A stretch of 64,000 nt of DNA from Streptomyces sp. MspMP-M5 (GTDB lineage Bacteria; Actinomycetota; Actinomycetes; Streptomycetales; Streptomycetaceae). Shown piece after piece: positions 1 to 8,873 of the stretch. A program made the translations under genes and the position numbers. The stretch covers positions 240,348 to 304,347 of the forward strand of contig NZ_KB891885.1 of assembly GCF_000373585.1 (NCBI RefSeq). Direction: 5' to 3'. Within the stretch, counting starts at the first letter, position 1. The number at the start of each line of letters is the position of its first letter. The notes under the pieces are model-generated. The model was not told the origin of the DNA. It did not search any database and worked only from the letters and a program-made list of their open reading frames with translations.

Positions 1-332
1 GCGATGTCGGCGGCGGTGACCAGACCCGGGCCCTGCTTGCGCAGGTACATCACGACCGGCTCGTCGTGCTCCGAGGAGACGACCAGCTGCTTGATGTTCA
101 GGATCAGGTCGGTGACGTCCTCCTTGACGCCCGGCACGGTGGTGAACTCGTGCAGCACGCCGTCGATGCGGATGGACGTGACCGCCGCACCCGGGATCGA
201 GGAGAGGAGGGTCCGGCGGAGGGAGTTGCCGAGGGTGTAGCCGAAGCCCGGCTCCAGCGGCTCGATCACGAACCGGGAGCGGTACTCGTCGACGACCTCT
301 TCGGTCAACGAGGGACGCTGAGCGATCAGCAT
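1..332 (-). CDS. rpoA: RNA polymerase alpha subunit (partial, C-terminal part outside window)
   Basis: Only the first 110 or so residues are present; the gene runs off the left edge. The protein starts [12 protein letters not shown] at ATG 332-330 and continues through the N-terminal assembly domain, with the typical [20 protein letters not shown] stretch of alpha subunits near residue 40. Alpha dimerises through this domain and scaffolds beta and beta' assembly; the C-terminal DNA-binding domain is not visible. It lies downstream of rpsK-rpsD in the alpha operon, with a hairpin between rpsD and rpoA that may set their relative expression. Confidence 0.98.
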   Translation of the reverse strand, partial: MLIAQRPSLTEEVVDEYRSRFVIEPLEPGFGYTLGNSLRRTLLSSIPGAAVTSIRIDGVLHEFTTVPGVKEDVTDLILNIKQLVVSSEHDEPVVMYLRKQGPGLVTAADI

Positions 333-393
333 GGTGTGTGTCCTTCAGTCGTGGACGCCCGCTATTTGACGTCCGCTGTACTGACAAGGGTAC

Positions 394-426
394 GGGCGGT
401 ACGGCGCCATCGGCTCCGTACCGCCC
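394..426 (-). terminator. Hairpin between rpsD and rpoA (attenuator or processing site)
   Basis: A perfect 11-bp inverted repeat (GGGCGGTACGG / CCGTACCGCCC) with an 11-nt loop lies between the rpsD stop and the rpoA start. There is no obvious U-run after it on the minus strand, so partial termination or RNA processing fits better than complete termination, because rpoA must still be transcribed. Confidence 0.55.
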
Positions 427-453
427 CCACCGGTCAGCTCTTTGCTCCGAGCG

Positions 454-1080
454 CTACTTCGAGTAGAGCTCGACGATCAGCTGCTCCTGCACCTGGGTGT
501 CGATCACCTGGCGCTCGGGCAGGCTGTGCACGAGGATCCGCAGCTGCGAGGGGATCGCCTCCAGCCACGCCGGGACGGTCTTCTCGCCGGCCTCCGCCTT
601 GGCCACCTCGAAGGGGGTCATGTTGCGGGAGCCCTCGCGGACCTCGATGACGTCGTGCACGGCCACGCGCGCCGACGGGATGTCGGTCTTGCGGCCGTTG
701 ACCTGGATGTGTCCGTGACGGACCAGCTGACGGGCGTGGTCGCGGGACTTGGCGAAGCCGGCCCGGTAGACCACGTTGTCGAGGCGGGTCTCAAGGATGC
801 GCAGAAGGTTCTCACCGGTCTTGCCGGACTTCTGGTTCGCTTCCTTGTAGTAGTTCACGAACTGCTTCTCAAGGACGCCGTAGATGCGGCTGCACTTCTG
901 CTTCTCGCGCAGCTGCAGCAGGTACTCGCTGTCCTTGGTGCGCCCGCGACCGTGCTCACCCGGGGGGTAAGGACGGATCTCGATCGGGCACTTCGCGCTC
1001 TCGCACTTGCTCCCCTTGAGGAAGAGCTTCTGCTTCTCCCGACGGCAACGCTTGCAGTCGGCCCCGGTGTAACGCGCCAT
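454..1080 (-). CDS. rpsD: 30S ribosomal protein S4
   Basis: uS4 is a primary 16S rRNA binder that nucleates assembly of the 30S body. The 208-residue product keeps the zinc-binding N-terminus (C9, C12, C26, C31), so it is the C+ form, and carries the S4 RNA-binding domain around residues 98-160 (RLDNVVYRAGFA, RQLVRHGHI). In E. coli S4 also represses the alpha operon; no target of that kind can be shown here by reading. It sits between rpsK and rpoA on the minus strand, with 27 nt to rpsK. Confidence 0.98.
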   Translation of the reverse strand: MARYTGADCKRCRREKQKLFLKGSKCESAKCPIEIRPYPPGEHGRGRTKDSEYLLQLREKQKCSRIYGVLEKQFVNYYKEANQKSGKTGENLLRILETRLDNVVYRAGFAKSRDHARQLVRHGHIQVNGRKTDIPSARVAVHDVIEVREGSRNMTPFEVAKAEAGEKTVPAWLEAIPSQLRILVHSLPERQVIDTQVQEQLIVELYSK

Positions 1081-1107
1081 TGTCTAGTTGTCTCCTACTT
1101 CAGTGGG

Positions 1108-1512
1108 TCAGACGCGGCGACGCTTGGGCGGGCGGCATCCGTTGTGCGGGGTGGGGGTGACGTCCTGGATCGAGCCGACCTCGAGGCCGGTGGCCTGGAG
1201 GGAGCGGATCGCGGTCTCACGGCCGGAGCCGGGACCCTTGACGAAGACGTCGACCTTGCGCATGCCGTGCTCCTGCGCGCGACGGGCGGCCGACTCGGCG
1301 GCCATCTGCGCGGCGAAGGGGGTGGACTTGCGCGAGCCCTTGAAGCCGACGTGGCCGGCGGAGGCCCAGGAGATCACGTTCCCGGTCGGGTCGGTGATCG
1401 AGACGATCGTGTTGTTGAACGTGCTCTTGATGTGAGCGTGCCCGTGGGCGACGTTCTTCTTCTCCTTGCGGCGCACCTTCTTGGCGCCGGCCGTACGGCC
1501 CTTCGGAGGCAT
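1108..1512 (-). CDS. rpsK: 30S ribosomal protein S11
   Basis: uS11 forms part of the 30S platform near the E site. The 134-residue protein has the basic N-terminal tail ([13 protein letters not shown]) and the conserved C-terminal [13 protein letters not shown] typical of the family. ATG start at 1512. It is second in the rpsM-rpsK-rpsD-rpoA group, 64 nt after rpsM. Confidence 0.98.
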   Translation of the reverse strand: MPPKGRTAGAKKVRRKEKKNVAHGHAHIKSTFNNTIVSITDPTGNVISWASAGHVGFKGSRKSTPFAAQMAAESAARRAQEHGMRKVDVFVKGPGSGRETAIRSLQATGLEVGSIQDVTPTPHNGCRPPKRRRV

Positions 1513-1576
1513 TCAAATTCTCCCGTGGAGGTGGTCGGTCCTACAGCGAAGACCGCTGGCAGGGTCCTGCTGAGGA

Positions 1577-1957
1577 CTACTTCTTGCCCGGCTTCTTCTT
1601 GCCGGCGATCGCGCGACGCGGACCCTTGCGGGTACGGGCGTTCGTGCTGGTGCGCTGACCGTGCACCGGCAGGCCGCGACGGTGACGCAGACCCTGGTAG
1701 CAGCCGATCTCGACCTTGCGGCGGATGTCGGCCTGGATCTCGCGACGGAGGTCACCCTCGGTCTTGAGGTTGTTGTCCACGTATTCGCGGATCTTGACGA
1801 GGTCTTCCTCGGTGAGGTCGCGGACCCGGGTGTCCGGGTTCACACCGGTCGCGGCGAGGGTCTGCTCGGAGAGCGTCCGCCCAATGCCGAAAACGTAGGT
1901 GAGGCCGACCACCACACGCTTGTCGCGCGGGAGGTCAACGCCTGCGAGGCGTGCCAT
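1577..1957 (-). CDS. rpsM: 30S ribosomal protein S13
   Basis: uS13 sits in the 30S head and contacts the P-site tRNA and 50S bridge B1. The 126-residue protein begins [20 protein letters not shown], has the helix-two-turn-helix RNA-binding region, and ends in a lysine/arginine-rich tail ([16 protein letters not shown]) that reaches the tRNA. It follows rpmJ after a 197-nt spacer, which is long for this cluster and could hold an internal promoter for rpsM-rpoA. Confidence 0.98.
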   Translation of the reverse strand: MARLAGVDLPRDKRVVVGLTYVFGIGRTLSEQTLAATGVNPDTRVRDLTEEDLVKIREYVDNNLKTEGDLRREIQADIRRKVEIGCYQGLRHRRGLPVHGQRTSTNARTRKGPRRAIAGKKKPGKK

Positions 1958-2154
1958 TGATGTGGCTCCTGATGGCTATTCGGAGGTCTTCCGCAGCACC
2001 GTTCCCGTAAGACTCTGCGGCATTACGAGCCGGGTCCCCGGCCTCCGAGCCGGGGGTGTCGTCCCTCGCGCACGGCGCGGGGGTCGGGTGACTGCATATG
2101 TACGTGTGTTGCTTGCGTCGCGCGAACTGCGAAGTTGCAGGTGGTCGGCGTGCG
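1958..2154. other. 197-nt rpmJ-rpsM spacer, possible internal promoter region
   Basis: No coding potential is evident. On the minus strand the spacer contains an AT-rich patch (ACGTACATATGCAG, around 2091-2104) in an otherwise GC-rich stretch, then a short imperfect stem (CCGCAG...CTGCGG, near 1990-2020) and the rpsM ribosome-binding site (AGGAGCCACATCA before ATG). I cannot assign a confident -35/-10 pair. Confidence 0.3.
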
Positions 2155-2268
2155 TCAGCCCTGGCGCTGCTTGTGGCGCAGGTTGTCGCAGATGACCATG
2201 ACCCGGCCGTGGCGGCGGATCACCTTGCACTTGTCGCAGATCTTCTTGACGCTCGGCTTGACCTTCAT
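2155..2268 (-). CDS. rpmJ: 50S ribosomal protein L36 (zinc-ribbon form)
   Basis: A 37-codon gene, too short for many ORF callers. Translation from ATG 2268 gives [20 protein letters not shown], then [17 protein letters not shown]. The zinc ligands C11, C14, C27 and H32 are all present, making this the zinc-dependent bL36; streptomycetes often carry zinc-free paralogues elsewhere. It lies between infA (60 nt upstream) and rpsM, the usual infA-rpmJ-rpsM order. Confidence 0.97.
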   Translation of the reverse strand: MKVKPSVKKICDKCKVIRRHGRVMVICDNLRHKQRQG

Positions 2269-2328
2269 GGGATGTGAGGTTCTCCGGGTCAGTGCCAGTG
2301 CCCCACGGGAGCGGGGCGGCGGCAAGAT

Positions 2329-2550
2329 CTACTTGTAGCGGTAGACGATACGGCCACGCGTCAGGTCGTAGGGAGAGAGCTCCACGACGACCCGGTCATC
2401 CGGGAGGATACGGATGTAGTGCATCCGCATCTTGCCGCTGATGTGCGCGAGGACCTTGTGACCGTTCTGGAGCTCCACCTTGAACATTGCGTTCGGCAGA
2501 GACTCGATCACGGTGCCCTCGATCTCGATGGCACCTTGCTTCTTGGCCAC
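2329..2550 (-). CDS. infA: Translation initiation factor IF-1
   Basis: IF-1 binds the 30S A site during initiation and supports IF-2 and IF-3. The 73-residue product is a single OB-fold: it starts [20 protein letters not shown], has the RNA-binding strand [14 protein letters not shown], and ends GRIVYRYK, full family length. It opens the infA-rpmJ-rpsM-rpsK-rpsD-rpoA run; the 222 nt upstream hold a candidate promoter and an inverted repeat. Confidence 0.98.
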   Translation of the reverse strand: MAKKQGAIEIEGTVIESLPNAMFKVELQNGHKVLAHISGKMRMHYIRILPDDRVVVELSPYDLTRGRIVYRYK

Positions 2551-2610
2551 GCTTCGCCTTTCGGATCGGCTACCTTGATCGACTCATGTGCTCGTCGGCC
2601 GAAAGATGTG

Positions 2611-2637
2611 TAGGTGGCATTTCAACAATGTCACCTA
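2611..2637. repeat. 11-bp inverted repeat upstream of infA
   Basis: The arms TAGGTGGCATT and AATGTCACCTA are separated by 5 nt and differ from perfect symmetry at one position. The centre is about 75 bp upstream of the infA start and lies downstream of a candidate -10 element (2674-2679), so it would be in the infA leader RNA or act as an operator. Its AT content is higher than its surroundings. Confidence 0.5.
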
Positions 2638-2673
2638 TCTCCAGGCACACGGGTGCACGAGAGCCGACGCGTC

Positions 2674-2703
2674 AGTCTACGTCAGTGCCTGAGAAAAGAC
2701 GAA
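2674..2703 (-). promoter_or_regulatory. Candidate infA promoter
   Basis: On the minus strand TTCGTC (2703-2698) is followed after 18 nt by TAGACT (2679-2674), a good streptomycete -10 (TANNNT) with a partial -35. Transcription would start roughly 120 nt upstream of infA. Confidence 0.4.
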
Positions 2704-2772
2704 TCCAGGAGTATTGCCCAACCGCGGAGATCGTTACGCACGGGGACGAGGACGGCGTCGGCGGGCCGGCGG

Positions 2773-3609
2773 CTACGCCAGGGGGTCCGGCGCCGCGGTG
2801 ATACCGAGGCTCGCGAGCTTGGCCTTGCCGCCGTCGGGAGCCGTGAGCACCAGCGGGCCGTCCTCGGTCAGGGCGACCGAGTGCTCCCAGTGCGAGGACC
2901 AGCTGCCGTCGTTGGTCTTGACCGTCCACTCGTCGTCGAGGACGTGGGTCTTGGCGGTGCCGAGGTTGACCATCGGCTCGATGGCGATGCAGAAGCCGGG
3001 CACCAGCTTCGGGCCGCGGCCGCGCTTGCGGTCGACGTAGTTCAGCAGATGCGGGTCCATGTGCATCTGCGAGCCGATGCCGTGGCCGCCGTAGTCCTCG
3101 ACGATGCCGTACTTGCCGCTGGACGGCCGGGGCTGGCGGCGGATGTAGCCCTCGATCGCCTTGGAGATGTCCACCAGCCGGTTGCCCTTGGCGACCGCGG
3201 CGATCCCCGCCCACATCGACTCCTCGGTCACCCGGCTGAGCTCGACCAACTCCGCGGCGTGACCGGAGCCGACGAACGCGGTGTACGCGGCGTCGCCGTG
3301 CCAGCCGTCGATGATCGCGCCGCAGTCGATGGAGATGATGTCGCCGTCCTGGAGCACGGTGTCGGCGGACGGGATGCCGTGGACGACGACGTCGTTCACG
3401 GAGGTGCAGATCGTGGCCGGGAAGCCGCCGTAGCCGAGGAAGTTGGACTTGGCGCCGTGCTCGGCGAGGACCTTGCGCGCCGCCTCGTCCAGGTCCTTGG
3501 TGGTGGCGCCGGGCACCGCGGTCTCCCGGGTCGCCGCGTGAATGGCGGCGACCACCAGCCCCGCCTCGCGCATCTTCGCGATCTGCGCGGGGTTCTTGAT
3601 CTCCAGCAT
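2773..3609 (-). CDS. map: Methionine aminopeptidase, type I
   Basis: Removes the initiator methionine from nascent proteins using a dinuclear metal site. The 278-residue product begins MLEIKNPAQIAKMREAGLVV. The metal ligands are readable: the two aspartates of SIDCGAIIDGWHGDAAY, the histidine of GGHGIGSQMH, and the glutamates of IAIEPMV and SHWEHSVALTEDG. I chose ATG 3609; a longer reading from 3675 would only translate a GC-rich hairpin repeat (3641-3673) that lies just upstream. It follows adk after 195 nt, in the usual secY-adk-map order, and probably has some independent expression because a strong hairpin (3758-3788) separates it from adk. Confidence 0.95.
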   Translation of the reverse strand: MLEIKNPAQIAKMREAGLVVAAIHAATRETAVPGATTKDLDEAARKVLAEHGAKSNFLGYGGFPATICTSVNDVVVHGIPSADTVLQDGDIISIDCGAIIDGWHGDAAYTAFVGSGHAAELVELSRVTEESMWAGIAAVAKGNRLVDISKAIEGYIRRQPRPSSGKYGIVEDYGGHGIGSQMHMDPHLLNYVDRKRGRGPKLVPGFCIAIEPMVNLGTAKTHVLDDEWTVKTNDGSWSSHWEHSVALTEDGPLVLTAPDGGKAKLASLGITAAPDPLA

Positions 3610-3640
3610 GCCGGTGCCTGCGCCCTTCTTTGCGGCTGAA

Positions 3641-3673
3641 CCTCCCCCACGCTTAAGGCGCGGGGGGACCCCC
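3641..3673. repeat. GC-rich palindromic intergenic repeat upstream of map
   Basis: On the minus strand this reads GGGGGTCCCCCCGCGCC, then TTAAG, then CGTGGGGGAGG. A similar arrangement (GGGGTCC...GTGGGGGAG) occurs at 5854-5892 in the secY leader. From general knowledge, short elements of this shape are scattered in Streptomyces intergenic DNA; that they form one family here is an inference from two copies. Confidence 0.5.
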
Positions 3674-3757
3674 ATCGCCCTCGCGGAGGCGGTTGCGCTC
3701 TGCTGTGGTTGCTCAATTATTGGTTGCTGCCTTAACCGTAACCGGTCGACAGCAAAG

Positions 3758-3788
3758 GGCCGCGGCGCCCGTGCCGGGCACCGCGGCC
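3758..3788 (-). terminator. Hairpin downstream of adk
   Basis: GGCCGCGG and CCGCGGCC arms, with an inner GCCCG/CGGGC pairing, lie 17-47 nt after the adk stop on the minus strand. There is no long U-run. Likely a terminator or attenuator separating secY-adk from map. Confidence 0.5.
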
Positions 3789-3804
3789 ATACCGAGCCGT
3801 GAAT

Positions 3805-4458
3805 CTACTCGCCGCGCCCCAGGGCGTTCATCGCCCGCTGGGTGACCTCCGGGACCTTGCCGAGGGCCGGGATCGTCACGACCAGGTCCTGGGCCTTGTA
3901 GTAGTCGATGATCGGCTCGGTCTCCGAGTGGTAGACCTCCAGCCGCTTCCGCACGGTGTCCTCGTGGTCGTCCTCGCGCTGGTACAGCTCGCCGCCGCAG
4001 ACGTCGCAGACGCCCTCGGCCTTCGGCTGGTTGTACTCGACGTGGAAGACGTGGCTGGAGTCCTTGCGGCAGATCCGGCGGCCGGCGATCCGCTTGACCA
4101 CCTCGTCCTCCGGGACCTCCAGGTCCAGGACGGCGTCCAGCTTCAGACCCTTGCCCTGGAGGTAGGCGTCCAGCGCCTCGGCCTGGCCGAGGTTGCGGGG
4201 GAAGCCGTCGAGCAGAAAGCCCTCGGCCGCGTCGGCCTGGTCCATCCGGTCCTCGGCCATCCCGATGGTGACCGAGTCGGGCACGAGATTGCCGGCATCC
4301 ATGTAGGACTTCGCCTCGACGCCCAGGGGCGTGCCCTGGGAGATGTTGGCCCGGAACAGGTCCCCCGTGGAGATGTGCGGGATCGCGAGGTTCTTGGCCA
4401 GGTACGCGGCCTGCGTACCCTTACCGGCCCCCGGGGGTCCGACGAGGACGATTCGCAT
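3805..4458 (-). CDS. adk: Adenylate kinase
   Basis: Interconverts ATP + AMP and 2 ADP. The 217-residue protein opens with the P-loop ([15 protein letters not shown]), has the AMP-binding GDLFRANIS and [17 protein letters not shown] segments, and the long-form LID at about residues 123-160. The LID has cysteines at RICRKD and CDVCGG but lacks the second cysteine of a classical four-Cys zinc site, where CRKD places an aspartate. The ATG start overlaps the secY stop by one base (TGATG), so adk is translationally coupled to secY. Confidence 0.97.
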   Translation of the reverse strand: MRIVLVGPPGAGKGTQAAYLAKNLAIPHISTGDLFRANISQGTPLGVEAKSYMDAGNLVPDSVTIGMAEDRMDQADAAEGFLLDGFPRNLGQAEALDAYLQGKGLKLDAVLDLEVPEDEVVKRIAGRRICRKDSSHVFHVEYNQPKAEGVCDVCGGELYQREDDHEDTVRKRLEVYHSETEPIIDYYKAQDLVVTIPALGKVPEVTQRAMNALGRGE

Positions 4459-5771
4459 CAGCGGAGGAACCCTTCGTAGTTGCGCTGCTGAAGCTGGCTC
4501 TCGATCTGCTTCACGGTCTCCAGACCCACACCCACGATGATCAGGATGCTCGTCCCGCCGAACGGGAAGTTCTGGTTCGCGTTGAACAGCACCAACGCCA
4601 CTGTTGGTACGAGCGCGATCAGCCCCAGGTACAGCGAGCCCGGCCACGTGATCCGGTTGAGCACGTAGCTGAGGTACTCGGCCGTCGGGCGACCAGCCCG
4701 GATGCCCGGGATGAAGCCACCATACTTCTTCATGTTGTCGGCAACTTCTTCGGGGTTGAAGCTGATGGCCACGTAGAAGAAGGCGAAGAAGACGATCAAC
4801 AAGAAGTACGTAACGATGTAAACGGGGTGGTTTCCCTTGGTGAAGTTGGTGGCGATCCAGGTCGCCCAGGCCGCCTTCGACCCGCTGAACTGAGCGATCA
4901 GCGCCGGGATGTAGAGCAGCGACGACGCGAAGATGACAGGAATCACACCTGCCTGGTTCACCTTGAGCGGGATGTACGTGGACGTACCGCCGTAGGACCG
5001 GCGCCCGATCATCCGCTTCGCGTACTGCACCGGGATGCGCCGCTGCGCCTGCTCGACGAAGACCACCAGGGCCACCATCGCCAGGCCCACCGCGATCACC
5101 GAGAAGAACTCGATCCAGCCGTCGGCGAGCTTGCCGGTCAGCTTGATCTGCCACAGCGCGCCCGGGAAGCCGGCGGCGATCGAGATGAACATCAGGATCG
5201 ACATGCCGTTGCCGATGCCGCGGTCGGTGACCAGCTCGCCCAGCCACATGATGAGGCAGGTGCCGGCGGTCATCGTGATCACCATCGTGATGGTGGTGAA
5301 GATCGAGTCGTTGGGCACGATCTGGCTGGCGACCGGGCAGCTCTGGAAGAGCGCGCCGCTGCGGGCGGTGGCCACCAGGCCGGTGCCCTGCAGCACGGCC
5401 AGTGCCACGGTCAGATAGCGGGTGTACTGGGTGATCTTCGCCTGGCCGGACTGCCCCTCCTTCTTGAGGGCCTCCAGCCGGGGAATCACCACGGTCAGCA
5501 GCTGGAGGATGATGCTCGCCGTGATGTACGGCATGATCCCCAGCGCGAAGATCGTGATCTGCAGCAGCGCTCCACCGCTGAACATGTTCACCAGGGCGAA
5601 CAACCCGCTGTTGCCGCCGGCCTGCTTCATGCAGGTCTCGACGTTCGCGTAGTTCACCCCTGGGACCGGGATGTGCGCTCCGATCCGGTAGAGCACGATG
5701 ATGCCCAACGTGAACAGCAGCTTCTTGCGCAGGTCGGGCGTCTTGAACGCTCGGGCGAACGCGGTGAGCAC
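4458..5771 (-). CDS. secY: Preprotein translocase subunit SecY
   Basis: Channel-forming subunit of the Sec translocon in the cytoplasmic membrane; partners are SecE (34399-34695 in this window) and SecG. The 437-residue product shows the expected ten hydrophobic segments, the lateral-gate and plug region after TM1 ([14 protein letters not shown]), and the cytoplasmic loops that contact SecA and ribosome ([13 protein letters not shown]). The start is GTG at 5771, preceded by a strong AGGAGG. It is 228 nt from rplO behind a hairpin, so it probably has its own promoter, and it is coupled to adk downstream. Confidence 0.97.
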   Translation of the reverse strand: MLTAFARAFKTPDLRKKLLFTLGIIVLYRIGAHIPVPGVNYANVETCMKQAGGNSGLFALVNMFSGGALLQITIFALGIMPYITASIILQLLTVVIPRLEALKKEGQSGQAKITQYTRYLTVALAVLQGTGLVATARSGALFQSCPVASQIVPNDSIFTTITMVITMTAGTCLIMWLGELVTDRGIGNGMSILMFISIAAGFPGALWQIKLTGKLADGWIEFFSVIAVGLAMVALVVFVEQAQRRIPVQYAKRMIGRRSYGGTSTYIPLKVNQAGVIPVIFASSLLYIPALIAQFSGSKAAWATWIATNFTKGNHPVYIVTYFLLIVFFAFFYVAISFNPEEVADNMKKYGGFIPGIRAGRPTAEYLSYVLNRITWPGSLYLGLIALVPTVALVLFNANQNFPFGGTSILIIVGVGLETVKQIESQLQQRNYEGFLR

Positions 5772-5853
5772 GGTGCCTCCTGCGCCTCCCGCCCTTGGGG
5801 GCCGAGAGGTGACGGTCTTGAGGATCGACGAATACGTAGCGGCTGTACCGCGC

Positions 5854-5892
5854 GGAGCTCCCCCACGCGGCGGGTGCCGGGGCGGACCCCGG
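5854..5892. repeat. GC-rich palindromic repeat in the secY leader
   Basis: The minus strand reads CCGGGGTCCGCCCCGGC, then ACCCGCC, then GCGTGGGGGAGCTC. It shares the GGGGTCC...GTGGGGGAG layout with 3641-3673. It lies about 85-120 nt upstream of the secY start and could form a stable leader hairpin. Confidence 0.45.
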
Positions 5893-5948
5893 ACAAATCA
5901 AACAGTGCAGGCCACCTTACCGGCGACCGTACCCCCGTGGAACGACCA

Positions 5949-5982
5949 ACCGGGGATGCCCCAAACGATGGGCATCCCCGGT
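5949..5982 (-). terminator. Hairpin after rplO
   Basis: A perfect 13-bp stem (ACCGGGGATGCCC / GGGCATCCCCGGT) with an 8-nt loop lies 18 nt after the rplO stop on the minus strand. It probably ends or strongly attenuates the S10-spc transcript before secY. Confidence 0.75.
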
Positions 5983-5999
5983 CAGTTGAACCAACGAAC

Positions 6000-6455
6000 T
6001 CAGATGAGCTCGGTGACCGTGCCGCCGGCGGCGGCGATCTTCTCCTTGGCGGAGGCGGAAACGGCGTCAACCGAAACCTGCACCGCCACGGAGATCTCGC
6101 CCTGGCCCAGGACCTTGACGAGCTCGTTCTTGCGCACCGCGCCCTTGGCGACCAGGTCGGCCACCGTGACCTCGCCACCCTGCGGGTAGAGCGCGGCCAG
6201 CTTCTCCAGGTTCACGACCTGGAACTGCTTGTGGGCGGGGTTCTTGAAGCCCTTCAGCTTCGGGAGGCGCATGTGGAGGGGCATCTGCCCACCCTCGAAG
6301 CGCTCCGGAACCTGGTAACGGGCCTTGGTGCCCTTGGTACCACGACCAGCGGTCTTACCCTTGGACGCCTCACCACGACCGACACGGGTCTTGGCGGTCT
6401 TGGCGCCCGGGGCGGGCCGGAGGTTGTGGACCTTCAGCGGGTTGCTCTCCGCCAT
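6000..6455 (-). CDS. rplO: 50S ribosomal protein L15
   Basis: uL15 is a late-assembly 50S protein. The 151-residue product has the long glycine- and lysine-rich N-terminal extension ([19 protein letters not shown]) that threads into 23S rRNA and a C-terminal globular domain. ATG 6455 was chosen; it lies one base before the rpmD stop, so the two are tightly coupled. Last gene of the spc part before secY. Confidence 0.97.
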   Translation of the reverse strand: MAESNPLKVHNLRPAPGAKTAKTRVGRGEASKGKTAGRGTKGTKARYQVPERFEGGQMPLHMRLPKLKGFKNPAHKQFQVVNLEKLAALYPQGGEVTVADLVAKGAVRKNELVKVLGQGEISVAVQVSVDAVSASAKEKIAAAGGTVTELI

Positions 6456-6456
6456 G

Positions 6457-6639
6457 TCAGTCGACCTCCTTGACCGACACGAGGTGGCGGACGGTGTGCA
6501 CCATGCCGCGGTACTCGGGGCGGTCGTCCTTGACAACCACGTCGTTGATCCGCTTGAGACCAAGCGAGCGCAGCGTGTCGCGGTGGTTCTGCTTGCTGCC
6601 GATCAGGGACTTGACCTGCGTGATTTCGAGGCGAGCCAT
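6457..6639 (-). CDS. rpmD: 50S ribosomal protein L30
   Basis: Full-length 60-residue uL30 ([20 protein letters not shown]...), with the conserved [19 protein letters not shown]. The start at 6639 overlaps the rpsE stop by one base (TAATG), so translation is coupled. Confidence 0.97.
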   Translation of the reverse strand: MARLEITQVKSLIGSKQNHRDTLRSLGLKRINDVVVKDDRPEYRGMVHTVRHLVSVKEVD

Positions 6640-7241
6640 TACGCACTCACCCCTGCACGGGCCCGCAGCAGAGCGGCGGGGGCCACGTCCTCCAGCGGCA
6701 GGCCACGACGGGCGGCGATCTCCTCGGGCCGCTGCAGGCCCTTGAGCGCCTCCACCGTGGCGTGCACGATGTTGATCGGGTTGGACGAGCCGAGCGACTT
6801 GCTCAGCACGTCGTGGATGCCCGCGCACTCCAGGACGGCGCGCACCGGGCCACCGGCGATCACACCGGTACCGGGGGAAGCCGGCTTGAGCAGGACGACG
6901 CCCGCAGCCTTCTCGCCCTGGATCGGGTGCGGGACGGTACCGGCGATACGGGGGACCTTGAAGAAGTTCTTCTTGGCCTCTTCCACGCCCTTGGCGATGG
7001 CAGCCGGAACTTCCTTGGCCTTGCCGTAACCGACACCTACGGTGCCGTCACCGTCGCCCACCACGACGAGCGCGGTGAAGCTGAAGCGACGACCACCCTT
7101 GACAACCTTGGCGACGCGGTTGATCGCGACAACGCGCTCAACGTACGCGGTCTTCTCGGCGGCAGCGCCACCGTCGCGACCCTTCCGGTCCCGCCGCTCG
7201 CCGCCACCGGCACCGCTTCCGCGGCGCTGGGGTCCAGCCAT
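6639..7241 (-). CDS. rpsE: 30S ribosomal protein S5
   Basis: uS5 contributes to decoding accuracy and the mRNA entry site. The 200-residue protein has a 40-residue basic, glycine-rich N-terminal extension ([20 protein letters not shown]), the S5 double-stranded RNA-binding fold ([20 protein letters not shown]) and the C-terminal domain ([20 protein letters not shown]). The spectinomycin-contact loop KVVKGGRR is intact. Confidence 0.97.
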   Translation of the reverse strand: MAGPQRRGSGAGGGERRDRKGRDGGAAAEKTAYVERVVAINRVAKVVKGGRRFSFTALVVVGDGDGTVGVGYGKAKEVPAAIAKGVEEAKKNFFKVPRIAGTVPHPIQGEKAAGVVLLKPASPGTGVIAGGPVRAVLECAGIHDVLSKSLGSSNPINIVHATVEALKGLQRPEEIAARRGLPLEDVAPAALLRARAGVSA

Positions 7242-7287
7242 TGGATTTACCTCTCTCTGTTACGTCCGCTAGCTCCGGAACCGGGGC

Positions 7288-7671
7288 TTAGAACTTCAGC
7301 CCGGCTTCGCGGGCGGCGTCGGCCAGAGCGGCAATCCGCCCGGCGTACTGCTTGCCACCGCGGTCGAACACGACGGCCTCGACACCGGCGGCCTTGGCAC
7401 GCTCGGCGACCAGGGCGCCAACCTTCTGAGCCTGGGCGCTCTTGTCGCCCTCGCCACCACGGATCGACGCGTCCAGGGTCGACGCCGAGGCCAGGGTGTG
7501 ACCCTGGACGTCGTCGATGACCTGGGCGAAGATGCCGCGGTTGGACCGCGTCACGACCAGACGCGGACGCTCCGAAGTACCCGAAATCCGCTTGCGGATG
7601 CGGATGTGGCGACGCTTGGCGGCAGCGCGCTTGTAGGCGTTGCCCTTAGCGATCTTCACACCGTATGCCAT
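7288..7671 (-). CDS. rplR: 50S ribosomal protein L18
   Basis: uL18 binds 5S rRNA together with L5. The 127-residue product has the basic N-terminus ([18 protein letters not shown]) and the conserved C-terminus ([26 protein letters not shown] region). Three bases separate it from rplF, with 46 nt to rpsE. Confidence 0.97.
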   Translation of the reverse strand: MAYGVKIAKGNAYKRAAAKRRHIRIRKRISGTSERPRLVVTRSNRGIFAQVIDDVQGHTLASASTLDASIRGGEGDKSAQAQKVGALVAERAKAAGVEAVVFDRGGKQYAGRIAALADAAREAGLKF

Positions 7672-7674
7672 GGC

Positions 7675-8214
7675 TTACTTACCCGCCTTTCCGACCTTGC
7701 GGCGGATGACTTCGCCCTCGTACTTGACGCCCTTGGCCTTGTACGGGTCGGGCTTCCGCAGCTTGCGGATGTTCGCGGCGACCTCGCCGACCTTCTGCTT
7801 GTCGATGCCCTCGACGCTGAACTTCGTCGGCGACTCGACCTTGAACGAGATGCCCTCGGGGGCCTCGATCAGGATCGGGTGGCTGTAGCCCAGGGAGAAC
7901 TCCAGGTTGGAACCCTTGGCCTGGACGCGGTAACCAACACCGCTGATCTCGAGCTTCTTCACGTAGCCCTGGGTCACGCCGGTGATCATGTTCGCCACCA
8001 GCGTGCGGGACAGGCCGTGCAGGGCCTTGTTCTGACGCTCGTCGTTCGGACGGGAGACGGCGATGACGCCGTCCTCACCCTTGGCGACCTCGATGGGCGC
8101 CGCGACGGTGTGCGAAAGGGAACCCTTGGGGCCCTTCACGTTGACCGTGCGGCCCTCGATGGTGACGTCCACACCAGCGGGAACCTGGATGGGCAGCTTG
8201 CCAATGCGCGACAT
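7675..8214 (-). CDS. rplF: 50S ribosomal protein L6
   Basis: uL6 lies near the factor-binding centre of the 50S. The 179-residue product has two repeated beta-alpha domains and the signature [19 protein letters not shown] near the C-terminus. Ordinary length and position in the spc operon. Confidence 0.97.
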   Translation of the reverse strand: MSRIGKLPIQVPAGVDVTIEGRTVNVKGPKGSLSHTVAAPIEVAKGEDGVIAVSRPNDERQNKALHGLSRTLVANMITGVTQGYVKKLEISGVGYRVQAKGSNLEFSLGYSHPILIEAPEGISFKVESPTKFSVEGIDKQKVGEVAANIRKLRKPDPYKAKGVKYEGEVIRRKVGKAGK

Positions 8215-8235
8215 TAGCTATTCCTCCGTTCCCGA

Positions 8236-8634
8236 TTACCAGACGTAGGCGAGGACTTCCCCACCCACGCCCTTCTTGCTGGCCTGCTGGCCGGTCAGGA
8301 GACCGTGGGACGTGGAGATGATCGCCACGCCCAGGCCGCCGAGGACCTTCGGCAGGTTGGTGGACTTTGCGTAGACCCGCAGACCCGGCTTCGAGATCCG
8401 CTTGATGCCGGCGATCGAGCGCTCGCGGTTCGGCCCGAACTTCAGCTCGAGGACGAGGTTCTTGCCGACCTCGGCGTCCTCGACGCGCCAGCCGGTGATG
8501 TAACCCTCCTGCTGGAGGATCTCCGCGATGTGCGACTTGATCTTGCTGTGCGGCATCGTCACGGTGTCGTGGTACGCCGAGTTCGCGTTCCGCAGACGGG
8601 TCAGCATGTCTGCGATGGGATCAGTCATGGTCAT
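8236..8634 (-). CDS. rpsH: 30S ribosomal protein S8
   Basis: uS8 binds helix 21 of 16S rRNA early in assembly; in E. coli it is the spc operon translational repressor. The 132-residue protein starts [20 protein letters not shown]; the first ATG is used, and ATG two codons later would also work. It ends GEVLAYVW, as is usual. An unusually long 239-nt spacer separates it from rpsZ upstream. Confidence 0.97.
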   Translation of the reverse strand: MTMTDPIADMLTRLRNANSAYHDTVTMPHSKIKSHIAEILQQEGYITGWRVEDAEVGKNLVLELKFGPNRERSIAGIKRISKPGLRVYAKSTNLPKVLGGLGVAIISTSHGLLTGQQASKKGVGGEVLAYVW

Positions 8635-8873
8635 GAATTGGCCTTCGGCCTCTCTCGCCGGGGTTTCCTATCTGCGCCATCCCTCTCCCCGATCTCGGTC
8701 GGGACGGGTGCGGCGCGGGGACCTACGGCGTAGTAAGCGACGTTATGCGGGTGGTACCCGCGGTCGGTCTCGGGCGGCGGGGCGCCCAAACCCTTCCAGC
8801 GTACGGGAAGTGGGTCCGGGCGCCTGCCGGCCGAATGCTTACCGAGAGCCTCCGGTAATACCCAACTAGGGGA
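8635..8873. other. 239-nt spacer inside the spc operon (S14-S8)
   Basis: Neighbouring spc genes are 0-60 nt apart, so this gap stands out. Neither strand has a convincing gene. On the minus strand, just after the rpsZ stop, a short stem is possible (TACCG...CGGTA, about 8837-8855), and further on there are GC-rich imperfect repeats. It could hold a leader structure, an internal promoter or an S8 target. Confidence 0.3.

Noticed and set aside
2614..3639. 341-codon plus-strand frame opposite map
   Set aside because: Antisense shadow of methionine aminopeptidase, with no ribosome-binding site.
3610..3675. Upstream extension of map (22 extra residues)
   Set aside because: It translates a palindromic repeat; family alignment starts at MLEIKNPAQI.
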